Assembly: GCA_030762935.1 (NCBI GenBank) | Contig: CM060883.1 | Coordinates: 91,332,001-91,396,000, forward strand | DNA length: 64,000 bases | Direction of reading: 5' to 3' | DNA from: Hymenopus coronatus | Lineage: Eukaryota > Arthropoda > Insecta > Mantodea > Hymenopodidae | Part shown: positions 45,932 through 55,779 of the stretch, one piece after another | Position numbering within the stretch: position 1 is the stretch's first letter | Layout of the letters: each line of letters begins with the position of its first letter | Made by a program: the position numbers and the translations under genes | Notes under the pieces: model-generated | The model's input: only the letters and a program-made list of their open reading frames with translations | Told to the model about the DNA's origin: nothing | Database searches by the model: none

Positions 45932-48612
45932 GAGGAGGTGACACGCAAAGGCGAACATGTCCATTAAATACAGTTTTTCACAATCAACATAAAACGTATC
46001 TTAACTATACATATTATTGGAAACAACATATTGATAGGCAAACACCTTTATTTTGTATACAAAAAACAATTAATGTGTGTCAAATAAATCTAAACTGAAA
46101 ATTTTCCTTTAAAAAGTACATTTAAATATGGACATGTTCTCGTTTGCTTGATCCATTTTGACATTTTCGCCTTTGAATGAATTTCGAAAGTCAAATATCT
46201 TGTTGTTTCTTAATGGCTTGCATTTTATTGAGTAATGCGTCTTATAGTATATCAGATTACGTATCTGTAACATTTTAATATATCATATCATTAAAAAAAA
46301 ATATACTCACTTTGGTACCTTTGGCTTTGTTTGGAAATTTTAACAAAGTTGTGATATTTGGTTTTTTTTAGAATCATTTATTTACATAAATTAAAGCATC
46401 ATGACTTAAATGAAATGATATCAACGATGACATTGCTTATTATTAGAAAGGCTCTTAAGCTCACACACTTAAACAAACAAACCACAATCATCTTCTAGAA
46501 CAGTCACAGTCTGTGTTGTACGATGTGGGAATAGAGTCAATGATGGATGCATACCATCTTAAATCTTCTCCAGTCTTCTCCAAAAATAGTTTTCAATAAA
46601 CCATCAACATCTTTCTTCTTAGCATCTGGGATTGGATGGCTGAGGGGTATTTCAGGTATTGGTTGGCAGAAGAGTTTCTTCATGGTCCATCCGCGTTTCA
46701 GAAGAGATTTCCGCTCTGGTAGCTCTTGCTGGGACTTGTAGAATGCAGTTGCATCCGCATCAATATGAATGCTTTCCATAGATTGATATTTTTTTAATGA
46801 AAATTCGTTTCATTTCACTGATGTGATCTAAATTTCGTAGGCCTTTAGATAGTGATTTCATGTCCATCACTCTCCAATCTTCACCAAGGTTTCTTACTCC
46901 ACCCACTGACTGATAGAGCTCAATATATTCCTCTTCTGTTACAACTGTTGGCTTTTTTCGTAGAAGTTTCTCCACTCTACCGAAAACGCGGTCAGCAGGT
47001 AAGAAACTGTGTCCTCGAACTGGTAAAATGAGGTGTATTTGTTCAACCGGACCATCATGTATTCCAAGAAAATACATGAGTGTGTGAAGCACGATATTGT
47101 TCTTTTTTTGAGCTCCACACCTGTCACAGAAAGGTTTTAGTACAGTTTTATCTTTAAAATCGACAGATTTTAAAAAATGCAATAAGGCTGAAGCCACTTC
47201 CGCTGCACCACGGCCTGCCAAATCTTCCGTCCACGTGTAAAATACAGGGTTCACTGATTTCACACTGACAATGTACAAACTGTAAAAACTTATCTGCCTG
47301 GAGTAAAATGCTTCTTGTACAGGACTCTTTGGCAGTGGCTGGACCTGTTGCAAATCAGAAACAGAAAGCCACTGCCTGTTCATTCTGTTCTCGTAAAAGT
47401 TCATAGAAGGCATTTGCCCTTTTTTTGTGGACCCTTTTCTGTGTGATAAGCTGTATCTTTTCCTTTTTTGAAGCCACCTTCATTTGCTCGTCAATTCTTG
47501 CGCAGAAACTGCAGATATCTGAAGCAGGACTTCTAAATCCAATGTTATATTCATTCACGAATATTTTACGGAACATAGATGTAGACACTTTGTTGTCATT
47601 AGCCACAGATCTGTTGTACAGCGCACTTAGTTTCTTTATACTTAATTCGCTGTGCAGATACAGCCGTTGTGATTTTTGTCGGTTGTAATGCCTTTCAGTA
47701 CAATGCAGATTGTCTATAAATTGTCTAACACTTTTCTTCTTGTCTGCTGTTTTATTACTGACGCGATCTCCACCTCCATATTCCTTTATTGCTTTTCCTT
47801 CTTTTATCTGGTTTGCTATACTATTCAGCCGAGTAGATTTCATTAGGGTAATATGCATGAAACATTTCTTGCACACTGGGTATACTATGTTTCCATTTTG
47901 TGCGAAAAGAGTGTAGTTAACATTGAATTTGCGAGGTTTACTTTCGCCTTCATTGTTTCAAGGTCGCTTTCTTTGAATATTTTTCAGCGACATCATCCGT
48001 GCAACCATCATTTCTTGAGCTGCTTTATCATGAACTTTATAAATTAATTGCCTCAGGTGTAGTGCATCTCGTGGGTGTATTTCCCGACAAAGAACTGTTT
48101 ATTTTGGTGTGAACCTGCATGAAAAGAATGAAAGCCTCTTGGTGCAACATACCGATTCATTCCTCTTCCGCTTTCTGCTACCCTGGTTTGCAGTCTTCAC
48201 AAGTACACGTTCTTCATCCATTTCACGCGCTGACTAAAAAGCTGACCCAATAATTGCAGTTACTAGATAATTAGAATACAATATTACATGAGAACACAGA
48301 AGCGCGACAATAATCATACCAGCTGCTCTTCGCGGGAATGCCTGGCCTTGAAAGGAAGGCAAATCATGTGATTTAAACCACAGCCTCCTATTGGTTGTAT
48401 GGACTAGTTCTTCTTTGCAGGAAATGTATACGTGGACATGTTCGCGTTTGCTTTGAACCACCCATTTTCACAGGCTTGTATAACGGAATACATTCGGGTT
48501 TGCTTCAATACCATGATGTATATACATTCCGCTTATCCTCTAATTACCATTCCATATCTTAGCTCATTTTTTTTAAATTTTGGACATGTTCGTGTTTGCA
48601 CGTCACCTCCTC
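45932..48612 (-). mobile_element. DNA transposon, 2.68 kb, 32-bp TIRs, AATT duplication (Sola-like by inference)
   Basis: The ends begin GAGGAGGTGACACGCAAAGG (45932-45963) and, inverted, GAGGAGGTGACGTGCAAACA (48612-48581); 28 of 32 bases agree. AATT flanks both sides (45928-45931, 48613-48616). Further copies of the end motif ggacatgttc-cgtttgc occur inside at 46131-46150 and 48436-48455, as subterminal repeats. It carries one transposase-like gene on the minus strand. A 4-bp palindromic duplication plus a DDD-type enzyme suggests the Sola superfamily; this is not proven. Confidence 0.85.
46536..48215 (-). pseudogene. RNase-H-fold transposase-like gene (DUF7869-type)
   Basis: On the minus strand it starts at about 48222 with MDEERVLVKTANQGSRKRKR, with a possible GTATGT donor soon after. 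A Cys-rich part follows (VCKKCFMHITLMKSTRLNSI, 47876), then a helical stretch. The catalytic-looking core reads DLQQVQPLPKSPVQEAFYSR, YTWTEDLAGRGAAEVASALL, KPFCDRCGAQKKNN (an Asp) and GHSFLPADRVFGRVEKLL (Asp/Glu). The set matches a family widespread in arthropods as uncharacterised proteins with an RNase-H-like fold. Breaks: TGA near 47957, one frame change near 47355 and another near 46770. Only small lesions, so the gene decayed recently. Confidence 0.72.
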
Positions 48613-48616
48613 AATT

Positions 48617-48935
48617 GTTCTAAATGCCATGTTTCTGTGTTACTTCATTTGATAATTACATTTCTTACTCTACATGCAACAGAGGTTTTAAAGGGCAAAT
48701 ATGCTTTGATAACCATTTATTAAAAGACGTGTTCTGCCTTAGAGGAACATCAGCATGTGAAGTCGAAAAGGTGTGCCCTAAATGTAATAAAATGTTTAAT
48801 CTTAAACCAGAAAAGTTCCTCATACGTGTGAAGAAAGATATTGTACTACGTGTAACAACTATTTCGCAGCTAACCACCAATGTTACATTAAACAGTATCG
48901 TAAAAAACAACTGAGCAAAAATGTTTTGTTATTGC
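48617..48935 (+). pseudogene. Protein-primed DNA polymerase B, zinc-binding segment
   Basis: It reads CNRGFKGQICFDNHLLKDVF, then KVCPKCNKMFNLK, then in the next frame CTTCNNYFAANHQCYI. Spaced Cys and His pairs form the zinc-binding region that precedes the exonuclease in arthropod Maverick polymerases. Two frame changes. The segment ends at 48935, where the Helitron starts. Confidence 0.72.
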
Positions 48936-49029
48936 CTAGCTGCCCGCCCCGGTTTCCCACGGGTGGTGTACCTAATGAAAAACCTGAGACAAAATCTTCC
49001 GTTTCAACACGACCATGCAATGAAAGAAA

Positions 49030-49830
49030 ATTAAATAATTTGACTATACTTTGTTGTAATGCGTTGTAATCTACAATTTTCCTTCTGGAAAGAAAATAAA
49101 TAACGCCGATGATTTACTGACTCTTGAGCACGCAATGTATAACTGCCTATGAGAAAAACACGGCAATTAAAGGTACGTTTCAAGCATTTCTAGCTATTGA
49201 CCTTGGGATTTATCATTGCAAATGCAAGGCGCACGGGAAACTGAACACGCTTAAATTCAAAAGGAAAGTCGGTTGGCATTAGTTTTATTCTTAGAATAAG
49301 CACATCCTCGCCTTTGAACTATCCTACGTTTATAGCAACAATCAATTTTTCATACCTTTTTTAACGGCTAGTCTTGTTCCGTTGCACAATTTCGGCTGAG
49401 ATTGCGTAGCATAATCATTACCGAACCAACCTTGAGCTGTAAATTGTGTGGCGGAATCCTGGCAAATCCAACGAATTTAGTAATTTAGACGACTTCATTT
49501 GAATTGGTAATGATATTGAACGACTTAACTGAATGCAATTTGTCCACAAATTTTACTCCGATTTATTATATTAAAATCATCTACATTCTTATTAGTAGCT
49601 CCTAAAATGACTCGTTCGCTCAACTAAGCATAGAATTTGTAATTTACGCCAATATTTGGGAACACTTTGGTCATTAATTCTTCCTTTGACGTTGTGAAGT
49701 GACAAAAATTTGGTGGAAACGAAATTAGGCCAGTAGAAGAATCAACAGAAATTTTCCCATTGCCAATGTCTAATAATGCCTTTGCATCTGCAGGGCGCAA
49801 TGATTTTTTACTCAATAACCGGGTGCATTC
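49030..49830 (-). pseudogene. Helitron Pif1-type helicase C-terminal fragment
   Basis: The minus strand reads ALLDIGNGKISVDSSTGLIS, then HFTTSKEELMTKVFPNIGVN, LCNGTRLAVKK, FPVRLAFAM (start of the last helicase motif) and HRQLYIACSRVSKSSALFIF. These follow the order of the helicase domain of Helitron Rep-Hel proteins. The Rep domain and helicase N-terminus are absent. Stops and frame changes throughout. Confidence 0.78.
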
Positions 49831-49845
49831 TCATAGCATTGAAGG

Positions 49846-51475
49846 GGAAGGAAATTGAGAGGTACTACGGCCATCTAGCTGCAAATAAATAATTACTTAC
49901 TCTAGGTGTTCGTCGCCAGAAAAACTTCTTGGCTTCCTTATTTTAAACCATAAGAGTAAGGAAAGGACAGTTATAACATAAAATGTATTTGAATTTTACT
50001 GCTGCGTTGCGTCATTTTCTCGATAAACTGTTGCGTGGCCTTAGCATTGATTGAACGGGGAGAAAAAATACTACAACGGTCATCTAGCGGCAAATAAGTA
50101 CTTACTCTAGGTGTTCATCACCAGGAAAGCTTCTTTGCCTCTTTATTTTAAACGATAGGAGTAAGGAAAGGGCAGTTAATACATAAAAATGTATTGGAAT
50201 TTGACTGCTGCATTGCGTCATTGTTTCGATAAATTTTAACATTGAATGGCGAGGTAAAGTTGTACTACGGCCATCTAGCGTCAAATGAATAAGTACTTAC
50301 TCTTGGTATTTATCGCCAAAAATCTTCTTTGCTTCTTTATTTTAAACGATAGGAGCAAGGAAAGGACAGTTGATACATAAAAAGTATTAGAATTAGACTG
50401 CTGCGTTGCGTCATTATCTCCATAAACTGATGCTTTGCTTTAACATTGAATGGGGAGGGAAAATACTACGGCCATCTAGTGACAAATAAATAAATTCTTA
50501 CTCTAAGTGTTCGTCGCCAAGAAAGCTTCTTTGCTTCTTTATTTTAAACGATTGGAGTACGGAAAGAACATTTAATACATAAAAATGTATTTGAATTTCA
50601 CTGCTACCTTGCGTTATTGTCTCGATAAACTGGTGCGTTACCTTAACATTGAATGGGGAGGAAAAATACTACTACGGCCATCTAGCGGCAAATAAGTAAG
50701 TACTTACTCTAGGTATTCGTCACCAGGGAGGCTTCTTTGCTTTATTTTAAAAGATAGGGGCATTGAAAGGACAGTTAATACATAACAAAGTATTAGAATT
50801 TAACTGTTGCGTTGCGTCATTGTCTCGATAAATTGCTGCGTTACTTTAACAGTGAATGGGGAGGCAAAATTTTACTGCGGCCATCTAGCGGCAGATAAGT
50901 ACTTATTCTAGGTGTTCGTCGCCAAAAAGCTTCTTTGCTTCATTTAAACGATAGGAGTAAGGAAAAGACGTTAATACTTAAAAATATACTGAAATTTGAC
51001 TGCTGCGTTGCGTCATTGTACCCATAAACTGATGCGTTACTTTAATATTTAATGGGGAGGGAAAATACTACATACTTTAGGTGTTCGTCGCCAAGAAAGC
51101 TTATTTATTTCTTTATTTTAAACGGCAGGAGTACGGAAAGAACAGTTAATACATAAAAATGTATTTGAATTTCACTGCTGCGTTGCGTTATTGTCTCGAT
51201 ATTCTGGTGCGTTACCTTAACATTGAATGGGGAGGAATAACTACTACGGTCATCTAGCAGCAAATAAGTAAATACATACTCTAGGTGGTCGTCGCCGGGG
51301 AACTTTCTTTGCTTTATTTTAAACGATAGGAGCAAGGAAAGGGCAGTTAATACATAAAACTATTTGAATTTCACTGCTGCGTTGCGTCATTGTATCGATA
51401 AGCTAGTGCGTTACCGTAACATTGAATGGGGAGGGAACATATAGCAGTAATAGAGCCATTTAGCAACAAATAACC
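49846..51475 (+). repeat. Tandem array, unit about 185-209 bp, about 8 copies
   Basis: Each unit contains ggccatctagcggcaaataa, acttactctaggtgttcgtc, gaaagcttctttgcttcttt, taaacgataggagtaaggaa, gacagttaatacataaaaat, ctgctgcgttgcgtcattgt, and acattgaatggggaggg. Markers lie at 49871, 50080, 50271, 50471, 50679, 50881, 51249 and 51450; one unit near 51070 lacks the marker. Confidence 0.93.
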
Positions 51476-51639
51476 GTGGTACCACTGCCATGTGGCGGCT
51501 ATTAATCGATGTGCCTTCCCTATGAAACTTCAAAAACGTCCCCGTACTTTTCCACAAACCTTGTGACAATAACGAACACGACTAAACAGACTCGTTCAAA
51601 TTGGAGAAGTTTGGGAGTGATGCGCGTACATATATTTTG

Positions 51640-52675
51640 GCGCTCTTTAAATTATACAGATAAATTTTGTTGCAAGCAACAGAAACCATTGAGAACACAG
51701 AAAGATGCCTGCCTACAAACACGAAGCAAATTTGTGTGTTCTTTATCAAGCATTAACTACTTTATTGATATTTATGAAAAAATACATAATTGCGCACATT
51801 GCGGTATAAAGAAATGGGTGTTCGAAAACGATCCAGTCTGTGAACTTTTTTAATATATTGTCTTACCACGCACCACTTTTAACAACATGGTGGTAGTTGC
51901 TCACAATTTAAAGTTGTACGACAGCAATATAATACTTCGATACATGGTGGGTGTATTAAAGTGGACTCCTAAATTAATCATGAATGCTAATCGTATATAC
52001 AATATAAGGCACAAAAACATAACATTTTTTCGATTCTTTAAATTATATTCCATTTCACTTGCGAAATTTTCAAAGACCTTTGATTTTAACGAAGTCAAGG
52101 GGTACTTTCCCTGTTTGTTTAATACAAATGATAGCAAGGATTATATTGATCCAATGCCTCATCAAATATACTTTTGTCCGGAGAAGATGTCCGTGGATGG
52201 CAAAAATGTGTTTGAAAAATGGTACGCAGAAGAAATGGTTTCAATAACGTATTTACTCTGACAAAAGAACTATGTGCAAGTACTCTGCTTTAGTGTGTCA
52301 AAATTTAGAAGGGAGCTTATGCAGGAAAATCAAATTGGTCCGTTTAAAGGTTGCGTAACAGTTGCATATAAATGCATGAATGTTTATAGGCATTGTTTTA
52401 TGCTTAAAGATACTATCCATTCTTCCCGTTGGAGGATATCGTTTAGCAGATAAGCAGTCATATATAGCTCTAATATGGCTAACTTTGTTAGAAGAAACCC
52501 AAAGTGTTTTCATTCGCCTTACTCTTAATGTTCAAGAAGTAGATATTTTAAATCATAAATTTGATGGTTATAGAGAAGACGGTGTATATGTTTCATGACT
52601 GCTACTTTCATGGCTGTGAAGTTTGTTTTCCAAATCGTTCAGCGGTTTTGTAACATTGGAAATGAAACTATGAAC
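51640..52675 (+). pseudogene. Protein-primed DNA polymerase B, exonuclease segment
   Basis: It reads KHEANLCVLYQA near 51715, CAHCGIKKWVFENDPVCELF at 51790-51850, VVVAHNLKLYDSNIILRYMV from 51890 (an Exo-type HN-x-x-YD block), FNEVKGYFPCLFNTND near 52090 and PVGGYRLADKQSYIALIWL at 52425. This is the 3'-5' exonuclease half of the Maverick polymerase. Frame changes occur near 51700, at 51850 (TAA) and near 52260-52400. It ends in the 15-bp duplication of the SINE at 52691. Confidence 0.82.
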
Positions 52676-52690
52676 TTTAGATTAGAATCT

Positions 52691-52969
52691 CATCGCCCTC
52701 CGTGGTGTAATAGTTACCATGCTAACTTCGTATACCCAACGTCGCGGGTTCAAATCCGGCGGAGGACGATGGATTTTTTCGGGCGTAAAAATCCTTAGCA
52801 TGGCTTCCTTCGGAAGGGAAGTAAAGCCGCTGGTCCCGTGTCGTAGATTTAGGCACGTAAAAGAACCTCAAGCCTGATTAAGAGGCCTCTGAGCAAAATT
52901 AAGCGGTCTTTAACGCCCAATTTAGAATGGCACGCTGAGAACCACAGTCCATAAATAACACGCCATTTT
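52691..52969 (+). repeat. tRNA-derived SINE, full length, 15-bp target duplication
   Basis: A box tggtgtaatag at 52703-52713 and B box ggttcaaatcc near 52747-52757. The ends of the tRNA part still pair (cctccg with cggagg). The body matches the SINE at 34491. Perfect duplication tttagattagaatct flanks it (52676-52690 and 52970-52984). It sits in the polymerase gene. Confidence 0.95.
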
Positions 52970-52984
52970 TTTAGATTAGAATCT

Positions 52985-53371
52985 ACTGAAAAAGTGTATA
53001 AAAGTATAAGAAAAAACTGGATATAAAGCAATTGAGGCATGAAAATGTGAATTTAATGCTATGTTTAAAACAAACAAGCTCTTGCACAGCTTGTTGCGAA
53101 TTTTAAGATTTCTGAACCTCTTGAACCTCGGGACATTTTTATGGTAGTCACACTAATTGCACCAAGTTGTATTATGAAACTAAATACAAAATAAAACTAT
53201 TTTACTATGATTTATGCACTTTACATGCATTTTTAAACAAATCTAAACCGTATCCTGTGGGCCCCGGAAAGTACACTGTAAAGAATTTCCGGATTAATCA
53301 AGTGTAAAATATTACCACCTGTAAATCTATATCATCCTGTGTTACCTGTGCGAATTAACAGAAAATTGATC
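52985..53371 (+). pseudogene. Protein-primed DNA polymerase B, start of the polymerase domain
   Basis: It reads STEKVYKSIRKNW, KISEPLEPRDIF near 53110, and KPYPVGPGKYTVKNFRINQV near 53245-53300, the region around the first polymerase motif. In-frame stops are present. It ends within the 12-bp duplication of the fold-back element. Confidence 0.75.
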
Positions 53372-53609
53372 ACTTATAGAAAACAAAACCGGGCTTGTAG
53401 GCCATGGTCCACTGGGCTTCTCCCTTCGTTCCCCAGACGTTTCGCCTGCGTCTGCGGCAGGCATCATCAGTGGCGTGTACATCTCCGTGGTCTCTCAGTA
53501 GCGACGTCTGGGGAACGAAGGGAGAAGCCCAGTGGACCACGGCCTACAAGCCCGGTTTTGTTTTCTATAAGTGATTCTAACACCGGCCGTGAAAGCCTTC
53601 GAACTTTAA
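53372..53609. repeat. Fold-back element with hammerhead-like core, 12-bp duplication
   Basis: Two 69-bp arms (53371-53439 and 53505-53573) are inverted copies with one mismatch. Between them, on the minus strand, ctgatga (53464-53470), a GCCTGC/GCAGGC stem and gaaac (53439-53443) stand in hammerhead order. After the right arm follow caccggccgtgaaagccttc and gaactttaaa. The duplication agaaaattgatc lies at 53360-53371 and 53610-53621, so the insert is 238 bp. Confidence 0.9.
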
Positions 53610-53621
53610 AGAAAATTGATC

Positions 53622-54091
53622 GTTTCCATTATGTAACCTATGTGTACATTTGTAAAACCTGGAGGAATGTACGCACAATGACGAGCATAGAAGTCTTTGG
53701 GAACATGGGTAATAGACGAAATAAAAGTAGATATTAGAGAAAACTATGTAATTTTACAAATATTTGAGATCTGGGAATATAATATGGTTCAAAAAATCTG
53801 AAAACAAATGACAAGGTGTTATTCGAAAATTACGTAAATGAGTTTCTAAAAATTAAAACCGAAGCTTCGGGATGGCCCTCTGGTTGCGATACCGATGATA
53901 CAAAACGCAAAGTTATTACTGATTTCCAATTAAAGGAGGATGTCAAGCTGTGTTTTGATAACATGTGTTTCAATCCAGGTAGACCTGAAATAGCCAAATT
54001 AATGCTCAACTCATTTTGGGGAAAATACGGTCTAAGAGACAATATTCCAACCTGTGAGCTTATAAAAGAATATCCGCGATTAATAGAATAA
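53622..54091 (+). pseudogene. Protein-primed DNA polymerase B, palm segment with motif B
   Basis: Two parts: a decayed stretch near 53695-53800 (LGTWVIDE, VILQIFEIWEYN) and a clean frame at 53816-54091. The clean frame reads FENYVNEFLKIKTEASGWPS, FNPGRPEIAKLMLNSFWGKY. K-LMLNSFWGK-Y is polymerase motif B of the protein-primed family. The expected motif C (DTDS) further on is not found; a stop occurs at 54089, and what follows has no polymerase match, so the 3' part is deleted. Confidence 0.85.
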
Positions 54092-54746
54092 ACAATTCAT
54101 TGCATTGCATATTACCTACGTGAAGATTCCCATAAAAAAGCTGATTTCCGTAAAGGCATTTCGTTATAGGTTTTAAACAGTTACACGCATTATTTAAGCT
54201 ATCTATATTCATTAAAGCACTCACGAACTTGCATTCGCTGTTCCAAGTATAAATGCGCGAACAATTGGTAGCAGCTCGTGGTTTTCCTGGTACACAGTAA
54301 AATTTTGCAAATGTCTAGTGTCGTCATTAATTGTACATCCACACCTACCAAAAGTTACTCAACTTATTTCGGCCCCTAATACCCCTAAAAGAGCAAAATA
54401 CACTACATACACACATATACCTAATTAACATCATGCATAGTAACTGACATTACATCATAAGCTATTAATATGTATGTCATCGGCGTTTGTGCAAAATCTT
54501 CATATTAACCCCAGTATCACGTGATGCAAACACCCAATCAAATGCTGTCACAAATATCATATATCCTTCAAACAGTCATGTGATTCATCCAGTCTACTGT
54601 TGCAATGCAACACTATGCTTTCATATGTAAAGCCGCATGAAAAGTACATTAGTTGTTCTACACAACCTACACTACATACGCACTTTTACCTAGGTTATTC
54701 TTACACATTATCGCAATGCCGATACAATAAGTAGAACATCATTGCA
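54092..54746. other. Element interior; nothing recognised
   Basis: AT-rich, no frame with a known motif. Probably the scar of a deletion that removed the polymerase 3' end. Confidence 0.5.
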
Positions 54747-54908
54747 ATGGCAGAACAACAAGTAGATGAGATCATCCATAAATACCTGGGCAACCTGCAG
54801 CCATCAACACAGCTAACTCCAGAAGAACATCAAACGCTGTCGCTACTACCGCTCACTGCAGCGATATCGTCCACAGAACGTGGATATTGTGTGCAACAAT
54901 GTAACTGA
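54747..54908 (+). CDS. Small ORF of unknown function near the right TIR
   Basis: Fifty-three codons start MAEQQVDEIIHKYLGNLQPS and continue QLTPEEHQTLSLLPLTAAIS, then end CVQQCN. The base composition (more C and G, third-position variety) differs from the surrounding AT-rich DNA and the text looks like a small helical protein. No family is recognised. It lies about 160 bp before the right TIR and may be a remnant of a second gene of the element. It could be chance. Confidence 0.35.
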   Translation: MAEQQVDEIIHKYLGNLQPSTQLTPEEHQTLSLLPLTAAISSTERGYCVQQCN

Positions 54909-55064
54909 ACAGCAAAGTCATATTTGCTCAACATCGTCGTTGCCACAAGCATTTCAATGTTACTTATTGGTCTATGCACTTAAACGGTCCTGCACCTTTT
55001 ATTACAAATTGCCATTTCAGTGTATCATCTTATGTATTCGACACGTAAAAATAAAAAGACAAAG

Positions 55065-55265
55065 TCCCCTCGGGCGGTGTGGAGGGTTCAAAGTACCCAC
55101 ACCACCCTGGCGCCAAGCGGTACGGTCACAGGTTCAAAGACGTCAACATTCTTAGTTCTAATCACTTTGCTCAGCATGAGTGATTCACCTTTTCGGCCTT
55201 GCTGTTATCGCGACACAAACACCTAAAGGCCAGGGTCATACACCTTTGACCTTTAGCCACTTGTG
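55065..55265 (-). repeat. Right terminal inverted repeat
   Basis: The complement begins ggcacaagtggctaaaggtc and runs to ggtggtgtgggtactttgaa, matching the left TIR in order. Confidence 0.85.
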
Positions 55266-55395
55266 CCGCCATAAAAAACAACGGTCAGAAAAGGTCCACG
55301 ACGTTATGCTCAACCAACTGTGACTAAACTTGATGACGTCTATGATGACTTTTCCTTGGCGCCAGGGTAGGCTTTGACCGACTGCCTGCCGGGGA
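55266..55395 (+). repeat. Partial direct copy of TIR sequence outside the right TIR
   Basis: It reads gctcaaccaactgtgactaa and, further on, ccttggcgccagggtaggc. It matches 45075-45183 of the left TIR in the same direction, so the right end is a TIR followed by an opposed partial copy. Confidence 0.65.
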
Positions 55396-55404
55396 ATTCA
55401 TACT

Positions 55405-55744
55405 ACTCATATGAAGCAATTTTTAAGAAATGTTTGTTGTATTGTTTGGTCGCATTAGACTAGAGGCAATAAAAATATCAAGGTGCAATAATTTTCTCTG
55501 TTATTATTTTGCTCCAGGCTGTAAGACACTCATACTTTTGCAACGATTTCTAAAGACTTTTGCTGTGGGCTTTTTTGATTGCCAGAAAACTAGAGGCATA
55601 AAAAAAAAAAAAAAAAAATCAAGAAGCGAAAATTTCTGTGATATTCTTGTGCTCCAGGCTGAAAACTACAAGAGTGTACCACGTGAAGTGCTTTTTAAAC
55701 AACTTTTGTTCTGGGCATTTTTGCTCGCCAGAAGAATAGAACCA

Positions 55745-55779
<35 letters not shown>

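Larger units (their letters stand above)
48936..51500 (-). mobile_element. Helitron remnant with helicase end and an internal tandem array
   Basis: On the minus strand the 3' end lies at 48936: a GC-rich hairpin-like end cacccgtgggaaaccggggc followed by gggcagctag, fitting the CTRR-type Helitron end. Upstream is the helicase C-terminus (49830-49030). The tandem array 49846-51475 lies between the helicase and the next polymerase segment, so it is probably part of the same insertion. The 5' TC end could not be pinned down and is placed near 51500. Confidence 0.65.
45017..55395 (+). mobile_element. Maverick/Polinton-derived element with TIRs, polymerase only, multiply interrupted
   Basis: It is inserted in the satellite. 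The terminal inverted repeats are about 200 bp (45017-45205 and 55065-55265). The interior holds fragments of one protein-primed DNA polymerase B gene in plus orientation and a small unknown ORF. No integrase, packaging ATPase, cysteine protease or capsid gene was recognised. Four later insertions add about 5.7 kb; without them the element is about 4.5 kb. Mavericks normally measure 15-20 kb and carry all those genes, so this is a short derivative or a distinct polymerase-bearing element. A target duplication could not be defined, because the satellite is too diverged. Confidence 0.7.

Noticed and set aside
53339..53737. 132-codon plus-strand frame as a gene
   Set aside because: It reads through the fold-back insert and both flanks; only the polymerase remnants in other frames have support.
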